From Fasciola hepatica (Eukaryota > Platyhelminthes > Trematoda > Plagiorchiida > Fasciolidae), in contig CANUEZ040000013.1 of NCBI GenBank assembly GCA_948099385.1, positions 496,001-560,000 of the forward strand: DNA of 64,000 nucleotides. Reading direction: 5' to 3'. Position 1 is the stretch's first letter. The number at the start of each line of letters is the position of its first letter. The translations under genes were made by a program, and so were the position numbers. Below the pieces are notes generated by a model. It was not told where the DNA came from. It was given only the letters and a program-made list of their open reading frames with translations, and made no database searches. Of this stretch, positions 23,238 through 34,169 are shown one piece after another.

Positions 23238-24175
23238 ACTTTGAATCCACGTTTACGAAGATGTGTGGCAACCAATGTGGAGTCGGAGGTTCTCAGGAAA
23301 TACATCCTCGACAGCAATTACTTCCCGAACATTGACCTGCCTTATACGTACTTGCAAATTCCGATGCACATGGAGTCGACACCACTAACAACCATTAACA
23401 ATCCATGGGGCATGTTCGAATACAGTTTCTTACCCTTTGGTCTGCACATGCCATCCGGTATATTTCGGGCTGCCATAGATGAGGGGATCCATTGTATCGA
23501 TGGGAAGATGGCATATCAGGATGATGTATTTATTTTTGGGTCCACGAAGAAAGAACACGACCACATATTGCAATATCTGCTCGGCAGTTTTGTTGAACGA
23601 AACTTAGAGGTCAAATCCACCAAGTGCGAATTCGGTGTCACCGAATTCGATTTCGTCGGTTTCACTGGTAATGCAAACGGATACCGATCCGATTCAGATC
23701 GTTTCAAACCCCTGATTAGCATCGAGTCAGCGAAAAATCAGGCGCACTTACGATACATTCTTGGGTTCCTGCAATACTAGTCAATATTCAGTCCCAACTT
23801 TCCTACACGAGCTCATTCGTTGTTTCTGGCCCAGCAATCGGATTTGTGACAATGGAAAGAGGGGTGTGAATAGGCACTATGCGGTCTTATTCAAAATATC
23901 GTTGACCGACCGATACTAGCCCCATCTGCGCCATCGAAGCGGACCATACTGATCACCGACGCTTCCGGAATGGGGATAGCAGCCGTTCTGGAACAGGGTA
24001 GATGTCAAGTTATCTGTATCTCAAGTCTTCCTAATGTTGCAGAGAGGAGTTCTTCTTAGACACATAGTGAAGCTTTGGCCATTTTCTGTGTGGTACGCCG
24101 AGTGACAAGTATCTATTTGGACCGAAGTTTACGATTATCACCGACCAGCATGCCCTTCAGTTTTTATATAACCCA
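23238..24175 (+). pseudogene. Gypsy-1 copy B reverse transcriptase core and RNase H
   Basis: A 179-codon open frame (23241-23780) carries NIDLPYTYLQIPMH, TTINNPWGMFEYSFLPFG and GKMAYQDDVFIFGSTKKEHD with the catalytic YQDD intact, then KCEFGVTEFDFVGF and ILGFLQY. It continues in other frames with ITDASGMGIAAVLEQG and ITDQHALQFLYNP of RNase H. This is the best-preserved gypsy domain in the window. It stops at about 24175, where unrelated sequence begins. The continuation (AMIQR/QADFLS motifs) is found from 27160. Confidence 0.85.
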
Positions 24176-24342
24176 GTATTGAATCTTCTTCGTATTTGCT
24201 CAACCCTGCTAATTCACCAACGCTAACCTATGGTACGTTCGGACCGATTTCTGAAATGATGACAATTCAGCATAAGCTTATCACATTCGTTGCACTCTCA
24301 TTACTTCATGATATTCCTCCTTTCTCAATCACTGATCGTTTG

Positions 24343-24387
<45 letters not shown>

Positions 24388-24706
24388 AGACTGTGACCCC
24401 TTCAACCCTGGGACTAATCGTTTTTTTCGTGCCTCAATGAATCCCTGTTCCACTCGCTGGCTGGTCGGTCCCATCGATCGACGTCTGTATGTTCGCCTTT
24501 TCTCTTCGTCTGTGCCCTTTAAACGTGCTTTCCTTTCCTTGTCTGCCATTGTTGTGTTCATTTCGATAACCAACTTCGTGACTCGCTTTCCTCGGCCAAC
24601 TGGCCCCAGTTTATGTCGTTCTTTCCGAACTATGCCGAAAGTGAATGAACAGTGATTCTTCTGAAAAAATGTCACGGTCTAAGTATTGTAATATAAGCAC
24701 GGTCAA
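24176..24706. other. Unassigned insertion with (CA)n microsatellite
   Basis: About 530 bp between the gypsy RNase H and the long-TIR element. A CA run occupies 24343-24385. Nothing else was recognised. Confidence 0.4.
24343..24385. repeat. (CA)n microsatellite
   Basis: An uninterrupted CA dinucleotide run of about 43 bp. Confidence 0.98.
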
Positions 24707-27145
24707 ATTTCTGAACTGTCAAGTTTGTCCGGTTGTAGCGGCTTCGCAGACATCAAACTCATTAAAATGCAATTGCGAGCTAAGAGCTTAGGCGCGCCTT
24801 GTTTACGAATAGGTATTTTCACTTAGATTTACTTGGGAATGACAACCGCTCCCTAGAAGCGGCCAACTCCGGTATCAGGCCCTCCTCTAGCTATAGGCAA
24901 TCTTCTTTTTCAAATATTTCTTCTCAGTCACATGAAGTGGCTTATAGTTAGGACGAAAGTACTTCAAAGTACTTTCACTCATCCAAACCCAATTTAACCA
25001 GTGCGGTATTATAATCTCCTTCGTTCGGACACATCAGCCTATCTTAGAAAACCTGAAGGGCATTTGGGTGATCCTCACCAGTCATCCACTGAGGTACGCA
25101 ACCGGCTTAGCAAACGTTGACCAGGCTTTTCAATAGGTCAGGAATTCGGTTTAGCCTCGGTTCCTTCAATCGACTGGTTGCTTGAAGCCTGATTTGTTTA
25201 AGTTCACATGGTACCGGAAAAGTCGATTGCATCGAAAAACTTACGTCACGCTACGCAGGCGACAAGGCGCGCTCCAGCTCATCAGCCATTAGCTCGTTCA
25301 GTCTCCCATCTCCTGTCATCTATACAGGATAACCAATATAATTACTAAAACCCATCAATTGCTACCGTTCTGCGTCTCCATTCGCTGGACGGGAATGGAG
25401 TCCGCAAATCGTGCGTGCGACTAAACGGTGTTTAGGCCAACGCGGAATGACGTGCAAATTTCAGAGACGCAAATAAACCTCGGCTAGTTGACCTCGATTC
25501 TGAGGTTTGCGCGTCATCCCACGTTGACGTTCCCTGCTACCACAAAGCGGGTAATTCGCACCGTTAAAATTCGATTACGCATTGGAATTTCACACGAATT
25601 GATCACACCGGAACCTGATTGGTTGTTGAGGTGTGAGAAGAAACATGTTGATGTGTTGACAACACTACGATCAATGACATGAGTTGCGTAGGTGACACAT
25701 GATTAATGCACTTACACAACGCGTCTTTGGATTACGCATTAGCAAACGAATACTGCGCGCGTAATTGGTGCGGCCGTGAACGCATCGCGGTGCATGGCCG
25801 CGCAATAGATTTAAGCATATAACTGTCGCCATAATTTCAAAAATATGCATTTTGTTCTATTTACACATGGGCCGCTATAGTGATATAAAAGTAAGCAGTA
25901 AGAATAGCTTGTACGGAGAAAGCTCGTTAAGTGGAATACTTCGCTGGTTAACAGGCTGAATCACGGAGTTCTCTCAAGTATTGAAATACTGAATTACCAA
26001 CGTTGTCAGTTTGGTGAAGTATTCCATTTGAGGGCTATGTTGTGTGTAAATGGTTGGTGCCCTGAAAAATCAGAAATAATGCGTTAATATCTCATGGACA
26101 CATACCATGCGACCTGAGATTTGTGCGTGAAAGGTGGAGTCTAAAGGACAGTCAGCTAAACAAAAATTAACATAAATAACAGACATGGTAAACGGGAAAA
26201 ATTTAAGCTGTGATACCGTAATCTTGAGACAATGAAAGTGTACCTAGACAGATTATTAGTTGGAACATTGAACCAGATAGTGATGAACATTTAACCTTGC
26301 TTGCAATTATCAATAATTAAAGTAATATCGTTATATTAAATTTGCACAGGTTCTCTGTAATAATGCATATAAGCCCTGATCTCAATCATATTCCTGATAA
26401 TTACGTTTTCTTTAGAATTTTCACGCTACCACAAAAATATGAAACTGTTCATAATGAACTTATTTAGGTTTTTCATCTTGTAACTAACAACGCAACGATT
26501 TTGTTTGGCTGACTATCCTTTGGACTCTACCTATCAAGCACAAATATCAGGTAGTCCATTAATTCTTCGGTTAAGGGAGTAGAGAGTGCGTCAATCTCCT
26601 CATCGCAGTAGGTCCATGAAAGTGCACGCCGATTGGTGCATAGATTTCAGATGGATTTCCGATGCCCTAGCGACACCTTCGCAAATAGAACAAACTGCAT
26701 ATTTTTGAAATTATGGCGACAGTTATATGCTTAAATCTATTGCGCGGCCATGCACCGCGATGCGTTCACGGCCGCACCAATTACGCGCGCAGTATTCGTT
26801 TGCTAATGCGTAATCCAAAGACGCGTTGTGTAAGTGCGTTAATCATGTGTCACCTACGCAACTCATGTCATTGATCGTAGTGTTGTCAACACATCAACAT
26901 GTTTCTTCTCACACCTCAACAACCAATCAGGTTCCGGTGTGATCAATTCGTGTGAAATTCCAATGCGTAATCGAATTTTAACGGTGCGAATTACCCGCTT
27001 TGTGGTAGCAGGGAACGTCAACGTGGGATGACGCGCAAACCTCAGAATCGAGGTCAACTAGCCGAGGTTTATTTGCGTCTCTGAAATTTGCACGTCATTC
27101 CGCGTTGTCCTAGACACCGGACAAACTTGACAGCGGTTCAGAAAT
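24707..27145. mobile_element. Long-TIR (foldback-type) DNA element with an insertion in its left arm
   Basis: The two ends are near-perfect inverted repeats. Right arm 26682-27145 matches the left arm in two parts: 24707-24733 (ATTTCTGAAC...GTCCGGT) and 25426-25864 (CGGTG...CAACGCGGAATGACG onward). CGGT is repeated at 24730-24733 and 25426-25429, so about 690 bp were inserted into the left arm later. The arms are about 460 bp, and the central unique part (25865-26681) has no transposase-like frame. A 65-codon frame is identical in both arms because of the repeat. It sits inside gypsy-1 copy B. No clear flanking target duplication. Confidence 0.8.
24734..25425. mobile_element. Insertion within the left TIR arm
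   Basis: About 692 bp with CGGT on both sides, absent from the right arm of the same element. It has no reading frame or terminal repeat I can recognise. Confidence 0.55.
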
Positions 27146-27159
27146 CGGATTGTACGTAT

Positions 27160-28400
27160 ATTACGCCCATGAAAATCTGTCACCAAATCCACGGCTCCTA
27201 TGATTCAGCGATAGAACTTTGGCTTGATGGCCTAAAACCACAAAATCTGGCATCGATTCGGAAAGACCATCCTGCAGGCGGACTTCCTGTCATGATACTC
27301 ACAATTCGCAGCGGCGGAACAACGCCATTTCATTTCACCTGCTTCCACTGCGTCGAGGGATAAATTACGTAAGCAGACAAAAGGATACTACTCATCTGTG
27401 ATTTCGGCGATCAGGAAAGGATGGCAGCTCGTGCTGAAGCGGAAGTTTCCTCGGTTCTTCGTACTTCGAAAAGAATTCTGTATGCAATCAGACGGAGTCC
27501 TTTGTTGAGAAGACCGACTTGTCATTCCATTTCTATTGCGCGAGTCGGTTTTGGATGAACTGCACAGGGGCCATTTGGATGTGGATAAAGTGTAGTCACT
27601 GGCTCGGCACATGTGTTGGTTTCCGAAACTGGACGCGGATATTTGCACTACGGCAAAGAATCGCGAAGCATGTCTGCACAAAGTCCAGTCAAGGCCAAAC
27701 AATGGGAACCCATGGCTTGAAAGCTACATTCCATGGCACAGGGTCCACGTCGACTTCTGTGGCCCAATCTTGAACCGATATCAGGCCGTCGCACTGACTG
27801 ACTCCTACTGCCAATGGCCAGAAGTATTCTTGAGAAGTTCACAGATCACATTGTTCGTAATTTAGGTGTAACGGAAGTGCTTCAGCGGAGAAGGAATTCC
27901 GCAGATACTGGTCACCAATCACGAGTCGCAAATCTGTTTGGTGGAGCTGAAAAGGTGGCTTGACAGAATCGGATGTCGGCATCTGTGTGGGACGTCACGC
28001 CACTCGTGCTCTAACGGTGTGGCAGAAAACGTGGTGCGCTCCGTGAAAAGTGTGGTGGCATCGGCCAACTCGAGAACGTAGTCCGACTTGGGGGCGTTCC
28101 TCGACGATTTCCTGAAGCAGTATCGAAACACAGTGCATGCGACCACCAAGGGTAGTTCAACTGTTCTGTTCAAGTCTAGAAGACTGCGGTCATCGCTGAT
28201 GTATCTTGCTTCCATCTGTTCCGCCAACTGAAACGCCTGCCGCAGCGGCCAAGGCACAGCCATCAACACCGGTCCGAAGATCAGTAAGACAGGCGAGCCA
28301 AATTGACGGGGAGGTCTTAAGGGTTGTGGTGATTCAGTGTGTATCTCAGGTGATGCAGCGAGGTACTGCATCGTAGATACGCACTCTGAGGAGCTTCAAT
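27160..28400 (+). pseudogene. Gypsy-1 copy B integrase
   Basis: Frames encode the end of RNase H (ILQADFLS), then ESVLDELHRGHLDVDK and CWFPKLDADICTTAKNREAC (integrase HHCC zinc domain, which binds DNA ends), RVHVDFCGPILNRYQAVALT (first catalytic D), LVTNHESQI and GVAENVVRSVKS (catalytic E). The second catalytic aspartate of the VTDN motif is asparagine here, so the enzyme would be dead even without its frameshifts. The C-terminal domain runs to about 28400 and ends next to the 3' LTR. Confidence 0.85.
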
Positions 28401-28439
28401 CGTTCAGGATCGTCGAGGACAGGCGCAGCAAAAACTCTC

Positions 28440-28620
28440 TGTGATTCATCAACTTGTCGTCTACCTATTATTTTCTTTCAGTTAATATTTTTATGCAAAC
28501 CGGTTTTGCAATACGATTACCATGCTGTTCTTCAGCCTCGGTTTTTTTTGCTGTATCGATTTTGGTTAGTTCCTGGTGGGTGCGATTTCAATACGTCCTA
28601 CCTGTTCGGGTACTGCGATT
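28440..28620 (+). repeat. Gypsy-1 copy B 3' LTR
   Basis: It begins TGTGATTCATCAAC just after the end of pol and matches 2522-2343 and 33963-33778, including TTCAATACG and the terminal TACTGCGATTATTA region. The right end is approximate. Confidence 0.6.
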
Positions 28621-30959
28621 ATTACGGGTGCACGGCTTTCGATCAAGGTTTGTCTGCTCTGTGTACCTTTTGACAGCTGCTCCCTCAGACATCAGGTGGG
28701 CTAAGTTTCGATGCCGAAGGGAGCAGAACGCGTAATCCGTGGTTTGTCTGCGGGGCGCATGATCACGCACGCCCCATGACATGTTTGCAACGTGCTTGGT
28801 GCGTGCACCTTTCGGGCGCTGCATATGAAACGCACTTTTGTGTGAGTGTGTGTCTCTGCGGTTGCTTCAAAACTTCACTAAACCGCAGTAGTTCTACTGG
28901 ATCTTGCCGTTCTAACATGCTGGCTATGTGAGCAACTGACTTGACCGCGGTACTGGTGTCTCACTATGGTTGGGACACATCGACAGCTGAGCGTCTCGTG
29001 ACGTCTGAAGCCCGCGCAGGCCCGAGAGCTACGGCTACCACCGCTAAGTGTGGATCGCAGTTTTCGTCCCATTGTACCGAATTTCAGCCAAGCCCAATGG
29101 AACTACTGCCGTGTATCCAAGTCCCGTTTAATTCATGGATGATACTTTCGGTAAGCCCCTGTGATTTCACCAAATCCTATGGTGGTAGCGACGCCGAAAG
29201 CATGTTAATCCGATTGACCGGAACTTATTGTGTTATCGTGGCAACAGCAAAAGTGTAACGTGTGCGTGTAAGTGTATGGGCATATGTGGGCACTGTAACA
29301 GACAGCATCACGGTGTGAGTGAGCCCCATCAGAAGACCAGCTGCCGTTAAACGTGATCATGCGCAGTGGTGCAGCATACATTGACTTGATTGAATCACGA
29401 ATACCAGCAGGGTTGTGCGGTGAACGGTGTGCGGTGAAAACGGGCACAGTGCAAAATGTGCGGTGTGACTCGCCGGTATTGCAGGTGTTTTGTGATATCT
29501 ACCATTGCTGGATGTGGGCGATGGTTAGAGAACGGCTTAACGCCGCTCTTGAAGCAGAGCAATGAAAACAGCATTGTACCAGGATGAACGTCGCTTTATG
29601 ATTTCAAGTTGAAGTTAAGCCGTGAATCGTTCGTAACTGCAAGTAAAACCACCAAGTTTTTCACAAGCATTAGTGTGCAAATCACATATAACGTTGATCA
29701 GTTCAAAAACAGTTTGGAAGGCTAATTACGTGAGTATCTCGAAATGAAACCAAAATCCTGCTTTGATAGTATCGTGAGCAAGTTTGGTAAAATGTACTGA
29801 GAAACAAAAGAGGACACAAATTTAGATTTAAAGCAGCATTTCCCGAGCTATCAGATTTGAAAGATAATTCAACGCAAATCGCACACACAGCTGACACACA
29901 TGAGACCACGGGAAATGTGATTCAAGAATACAGGCTTGCGATTATCCGGCATTACTCTCAATAAAACCGGTTAGTTTAAATGTATTTCTCAAATGAAGAA
30001 AATGAGCACTTATCAAACAAGATTAGAAATGCGGTCTAGATAATTAGGATGCAGAGCATGTGATGGTTGTGTTTTGTGTGTAAATACGGGAACAATCCTC
30101 TGTCATATCCCCTGATACTTTGTATGTTCCGAAGTTGACTCGTCTGTCAATTATCTTGGTAAATATCACGAGCCCGGATTAGGTGTACGAAACAGAGACC
30201 ATCTATACATGGAAACGGAGAGGGATATCCAACTGTTAGTGGTTACCACACAGCTTGGCGATAGACATATCTATCGTCACCCTGATCGCTGCGACGCATG
30301 ATTTATTGGGTTTACGTGTTACGCTTTTCTGTATTTGTGGTGTTGGCACTAGACATGACTCCAATCTCGGTGCATAATATTAATAGTATAATAGTGTTTT
30401 GAACACCCCATGACTCAGATGTCAATTCTTACTACATACTAGTGGTCCCTATTAGTCAATAAAGATATATTCATTTCCCTAATTTCGCGCGGAAACAAAG
30501 AAAAATCAAGTATAACTAAGACCAGCGTTAGGTATTCTGCACCAATCAGACCTGGCACACTAATTACCACTGTTTTGTGCTTCTAAGTCTCCAACCCGCT
30601 GGCGGAGCGATTTTAGCAACGCAACTACGAAGACGCGAAAAGCCAAGATGGTATTTTAAAGCTCGTCTACGTATCGTCTATTAATTGACGGGAGGTATAA
30701 TCCGACACGATAGAGGTTGGTCCACAAAAATTTGCTAATCGGCGTCTATGTTACATTCCCAGCAGTCCAGTGTGAGAACAAACTACTGAACAGGGTTTCA
30801 TCTTGTGCATCACACCTTACCCGGTTCACCAATCTCACCTTAGCTGAGCTCCAAGCTTATAAATCAGTCGTTGTGGCCATTGAGGATCTGGGTATCCTAA
30901 ACCGTCCACTGACCCTAACTCCACCTGCGAACTGCCTAGCTTTATTCGAAAAAACAAAG
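28621..30959. other. No gene recognised; part of a dispersed repeat at 29790-29910
   Basis: Short frames only. 29790-29910 resembles 14090-14440 in two blocks. 28725-28805 faintly resembles 13985-14055. Confidence 0.4.
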
Positions 30960-31022
30960 ACTATATAGATATAATATGATTCATCATGCAGCTTGAACGC
31001 TCAACTCACCATTGAAAACCAT

Positions 31023-31065
31023 GGAAGCACTGTACAGCTGTTTCATCCTTGTTGGGAATCATCAG
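31023..31065 (-). ncRNA. Truncated hammerhead motif, inverted copy
   Basis: The minus strand reads CTGATGATTCCCAACAAGG and then GAAAC and CAGTGC, identical to the motif at 31414-31457, but it starts exactly at CTGATGA. The 5' strand of helix I is absent, so it cannot fold as a complete ribozyme by itself. Confidence 0.75.
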
Positions 31066-31325
31066 CCAGGTGAGTTGAGCGTTCAAGCTGCATGATGAAT
31101 CATATTATATACAAATCTAATCTCCTACTACTCATTTGCAAATAGTAACCAAGCTCTGTAGGTTGTTCATAACGGAATGCCTTCGTTGTACTTAGGCCCC
31201 TACAGAGAAGTCATCCATCATAGGAGTCGATCGCTGTGTGGGAAGCGGGTTGTTACCGTTCAAAGTCAGTGACGGAAGAGTGCTATATCATGTAGTGTAG
31301 ATGTTCAACAAACCGTTGAGAGCCA

Positions 31326-31396
31326 GCCCGGATAGCCTTGGGGTTAAGGTGTTCGATTCACAATCGTTCACCCCGGGTTAGAGTCCCCGTGGGGGC
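31326..31396 (+). repeat. tRNA-derived SINE head (tRNA-Val-like)
   Basis: A 71-nt cloverleaf-like stretch contains TAGCCTTGGGGTTAAGG (A box) and GGGTTAGAGTCCC (B box), the internal RNA polymerase III promoter. The anticodon-like arm GATTCACAATC would present CAC (valine). The acceptor stem pairs in only five of seven positions and the T stem has a mismatch, so this is a SINE promoter, not a working tRNA gene. Confidence 0.7.
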
Positions 31397-31400
31397 TCGG

Positions 31401-31457
31401 TGGATGTGCACTGCTGATGATTCCCAACAAGGATGAAACAGCTGTACAGTGCTTCCA
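31401..31457 (+). ncRNA. Hammerhead ribozyme (type I-like) in the SINE
   Basis: The core CTGATGA (31414-31420) and GAAAC (31435-31439) are present. Helix I is GCACTG (31408-31413) with CAGTGC (31447-31452) and extends outward with GGA/TCC. Helix II is TCC/GGA around the loop CAACAA. A short helix III (AC/GT) precedes the cleavage triplet GTA, predicting scission after 31446. Compared with the schistosome motif, the first helix II pair (positions 10.1-11.1, normally G-C) is T/T, so activity may be reduced. Such ribozymes self-cleave the SINE transcript. Confidence 0.8.
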
Positions 31458-31552
31458 TGGTTTTCAATGGTGAGTTGAGCGTTCAAGCTGCATGATGAAT
31501 CATATTATATACAAATCTAATCTCCTACTACTCATTTGCAACTATATAGATA

Positions 31553-33142
31553 GTCAGTCCATGTACTCACGCGTTGCACGCAGCGCATTGGTCCGACTGG
31601 TGTGGGCGACCACGCCTTGAGGCTTAAATGCCGCTGGCAAGATTCGTCTCTCGTTTATCGATGCATGCCATCGATCGACTGTCCTCTCGCTCGTGATTTC
31701 GGGGCTCGATAGGGGCCAGTGCTGACGCACTGTCTGCCAGTGAGACTAAGCCGTCTATCGAACGATGTGTCAGACCATATCCTCACACCAGGCAAATAGT
31801 CGTGGTGATAATCGGTCCGAAATGAGAGGGAGATAGACTCGGTGTTAGTATTTGATAAACGGACGCCAGGCCAATGTCCAGCATATTGTTCACTGGCACC
31901 TCGCATCCAGAAACAACGCAGACACCGGCGGAGAGCGTGTATTAGGCAAAAGTCCACGGTCATTTTGGAAGCAGGACGTCCCATAGACAGACAGTCATGA
32001 ATTAGAGGAAAAGGGAAGGATATTGGGATATCAACAGTCATAAACACCAACGGTGCCAACGTTCAGGCCCGAAAGGACAATAAAAGAAAGATAATGAATA
32101 CGGTAATAGGGTAGTAGTGTGTTTATCAATAAACTGTGGCCCTAGATCCGGTGGAAGAGGAAACCAGACACAAAACTGGTAGACTACGTGAATCGCTCTT
32201 TTTTAGTGGTTTTGTCACTTACTGAGGAACAATTATTTGTTACCACTTCCTGTGGACGTCTCCGACCAGATTAGAGAGGAGTAAACACAAACGCGTGAAC
32301 AGCTGCCGAATAGTAAGCTGTGGTCCATCAATCGACTTAATTTGGAACTACGGGAGACCAAAAGAGACGGCAGTGTGCAAAAAGCAGTCAGGACAATTCC
32401 ATCTGCGTAGTACACATTCCTCGGGAAAACCTGAAGCCAAAGGTTCACGCGCATTAACACTATCGGGGACACAGTGGCACTAAGGGACACAGAATGACCC
32501 TACTGAAAATACAATGAACCGGGTTAGCGCTGGGTATCACCTGTCTCGAAGGGTCACAGACCTCCAGAACCCATTTCCGACGGATGTGGTGGGAGAGGCG
32601 AATGATAGAAAATTTACAAGGAAACTGAGTATTTCATCGAGGAATATAAACCGAATTACTCAGGTTTAATACCATACTATCCGGTTGTCGTAGAGAGGTA
32701 TGAAGAAACTAGTATCGGCACTGGCTTCGGTTGGCGATTCCCACCTGTTTGGTTGGGGCCCAAGGGACAACGATTGTCGTTGATTAGGAGAGTTGAGGCA
32801 CATGGCTCAGAGTAGAAGTCAGTGGCGCAAATGCTGTGCGGTCTGTCTATCGAACCATGGTGCCACGTAATCACAAAAATGTCATTCAGACAAACAAAAT
32901 GACAAAAAATTAAACCAAAAGGTGTACCGTGAAAAGCAAAATAATTAGCTTTTCTCTCTATCTCTCCACGCGTGTACATACTACTTACTATCAACATGAG
33001 CGCTTGCACATGCAGCCTCGTTGTTCGTTGGGTTAGCAGTGACCCAGAGACGAATAACTGTGACAAATCACGGTTGTGGTTCATTTGTGGGCTCTTCAAT
33101 GACAAGTATCGCTTCACACTCCAGACAGTTCAAATTGGATCC

Positions 33143-33145
<3 letters not shown>
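31553..33145. other. No assigned feature
   Basis: Minus-strand frames at 31655-32059 and 32677-33117 are open for about 135-145 codons but show no recognisable domain. No other element boundary seen. Confidence 0.35.

Positions 33146-33223
<78 letters not shown>
33146..33223. repeat. (TA)39 microsatellite
   Basis: A pure TA run of about 78 bp. Confidence 0.98.
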
Positions 33224-33224
<1 letters not shown>

Positions 33225-33777
33225 CTACAAGCACTGGGGGGCCTTCTATTCAAATTATACACCGTAGTCTCTTGCTTGAGCTGCAATAACAGGTATCATT
33301 CGAAAATGAACTTTATCAGTACCTCCTCTTTGTGTAACTCAAAACTCGTCACGAAAATGGTATCTTCTGATAATAGTCGGTGCACTGTGATGTACGGGTC
33401 AATCAATAAGCATAGGGTTCCACTTGACAGTTAGATATTGCCTGAGTCTCTGTAGTGTTTATATACGGTTAACTTCACATTTTTCGACCTCGATGGACGA
33501 TACAATCGAAACTATATCAGGTAATCTCAGGTCAAGCGAACGCTACTGTAGCCATGCCAATTCTAATATACGATAATAGGCCCGGTTGTTGGTGCAATGC
33601 ATTCATTATCACCGTCGTCTAACAAGTTTTCTTTTAGTGTTCATTTACGTTCGGTAGAGAGTTTTGACTATGTCCACTAGATGGATGGTGGATAACACTG
33701 TGGTCCGTCTGGGGTGTATTGTAGTTGACGTTTCTGTTTGCTGCGTACTGTCTCAGTGAACGCTTACGATGCCAAAT
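33224..33777. other. No assigned feature
   Basis: Only short frames. Confidence 0.4.
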
Positions 33778-34160
33778 TGTAGTAATCAGAATGAACTGAA
33801 CTGGTTGGGCGTATTGAAATTACTCCCACCCAAAACTACACGGACGAAAGTAGCACGATGACCAAGACTGCGAAATAGCACGTTGACTGTATTGCAGAAC
33901 TGGTTTGTATGAATATGGTAAATGAGAGAAAATAATTGGTAGACTAGAAGATGACCAATCACAGAAAGCTTTTATCGTACCTGTCCTCGGTGATCCTGAT
34001 TGGTGGAGGTTCATCAGCGTGCGTGGCTACGAAGCTATACTTGGCCATATCACGGGTGAAGGCGGCTGAATCACCACACTGGTACAGCGTTTTACTGTCT
34101 GAATTGCCGATTTTCGATTGCTAACAGCTCTTGTCACATGGACGTCGAGTTTGCTCATTA
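33778..34160 (-). mobile_element. Gypsy-1 fragment: pol C-terminus plus LTR
   Basis: On the minus strand, a decayed integrase C-terminal frame (about 34160-33964, ending with the GSPRTGTIKAF region also seen in copies A and B) runs into an LTR (33963-33778) starting TGTGATTGGTCA and ending CTACA. A TGGCATCG run follows the LTR directly, resembling the primer-binding-like sites of the other copies. A LINE fragment in the opposite direction abuts it on the right. Confidence 0.6.
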
Positions 34161-34169
34161 ACCGGGCCA

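Larger units (their letters stand above)
21311..28620 (+). mobile_element. Ty3/gypsy family 1, copy B, heavily nested
   Basis: On the plus strand: zinc-knuckle end of gag, foreign LTR (21521-21931), protease (21932-22315), first reverse transcriptase block (22436-22597), PLE insertion (22598-23237), reverse transcriptase core (23238-23780), RNase H (to about 24175), a nested stack (24175-27160), integrase (27160-28400) and 3' LTR (28440-28620). The 5' LTR and most of gag are missing. The left edge abuts gypsy-2. Confidence 0.75.
30972..31540 (+). mobile_element. tRNA-headed SINE with hammerhead ribozyme, compound copy
   Basis: ACTATATAGATA occurs at 30960-30971 and 31541-31552, a perfect 12-bp target duplication. 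The right part has a tRNA-like head (31326-31396), a hammerhead motif (31401-31457) and a body ending CTCATTTGCA. The left part holds a reverse-complement copy of the ribozyme and body (about 30975-31065) followed at once by a direct copy of the tail (31070-31144), giving a hairpin. The whole 569 bp entered as one unit. This is the design of the schistosome SINE-like hammerhead retroposons. Confidence 0.8.

Noticed and set aside
24325..24675. Frame through the CA microsatellite encoding a His-Thr or Val-Cys run
   Set aside because: Produced by the microsatellite; not coding evidence.
25488..27057. Identical 65-codon frames on opposite strands (25488-25682 and 26863-27057)
   Set aside because: They are mirror images within the inverted-repeat arms; identity reflects the repeat, not selection for a protein.
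31326..31396. A functional tRNA-Val gene
   Set aside because: Acceptor and T stems have mismatches and a SINE body follows directly; it is a SINE head.
31655..33117. Two minus-strand frames of 134-146 codons
   Set aside because: No conserved motif and no homology to other parts of the window.
32972..33289. Frames with a tyrosine-isoleucine run
   Set aside because: Caused by the (TA)n tract at 33146-33223.
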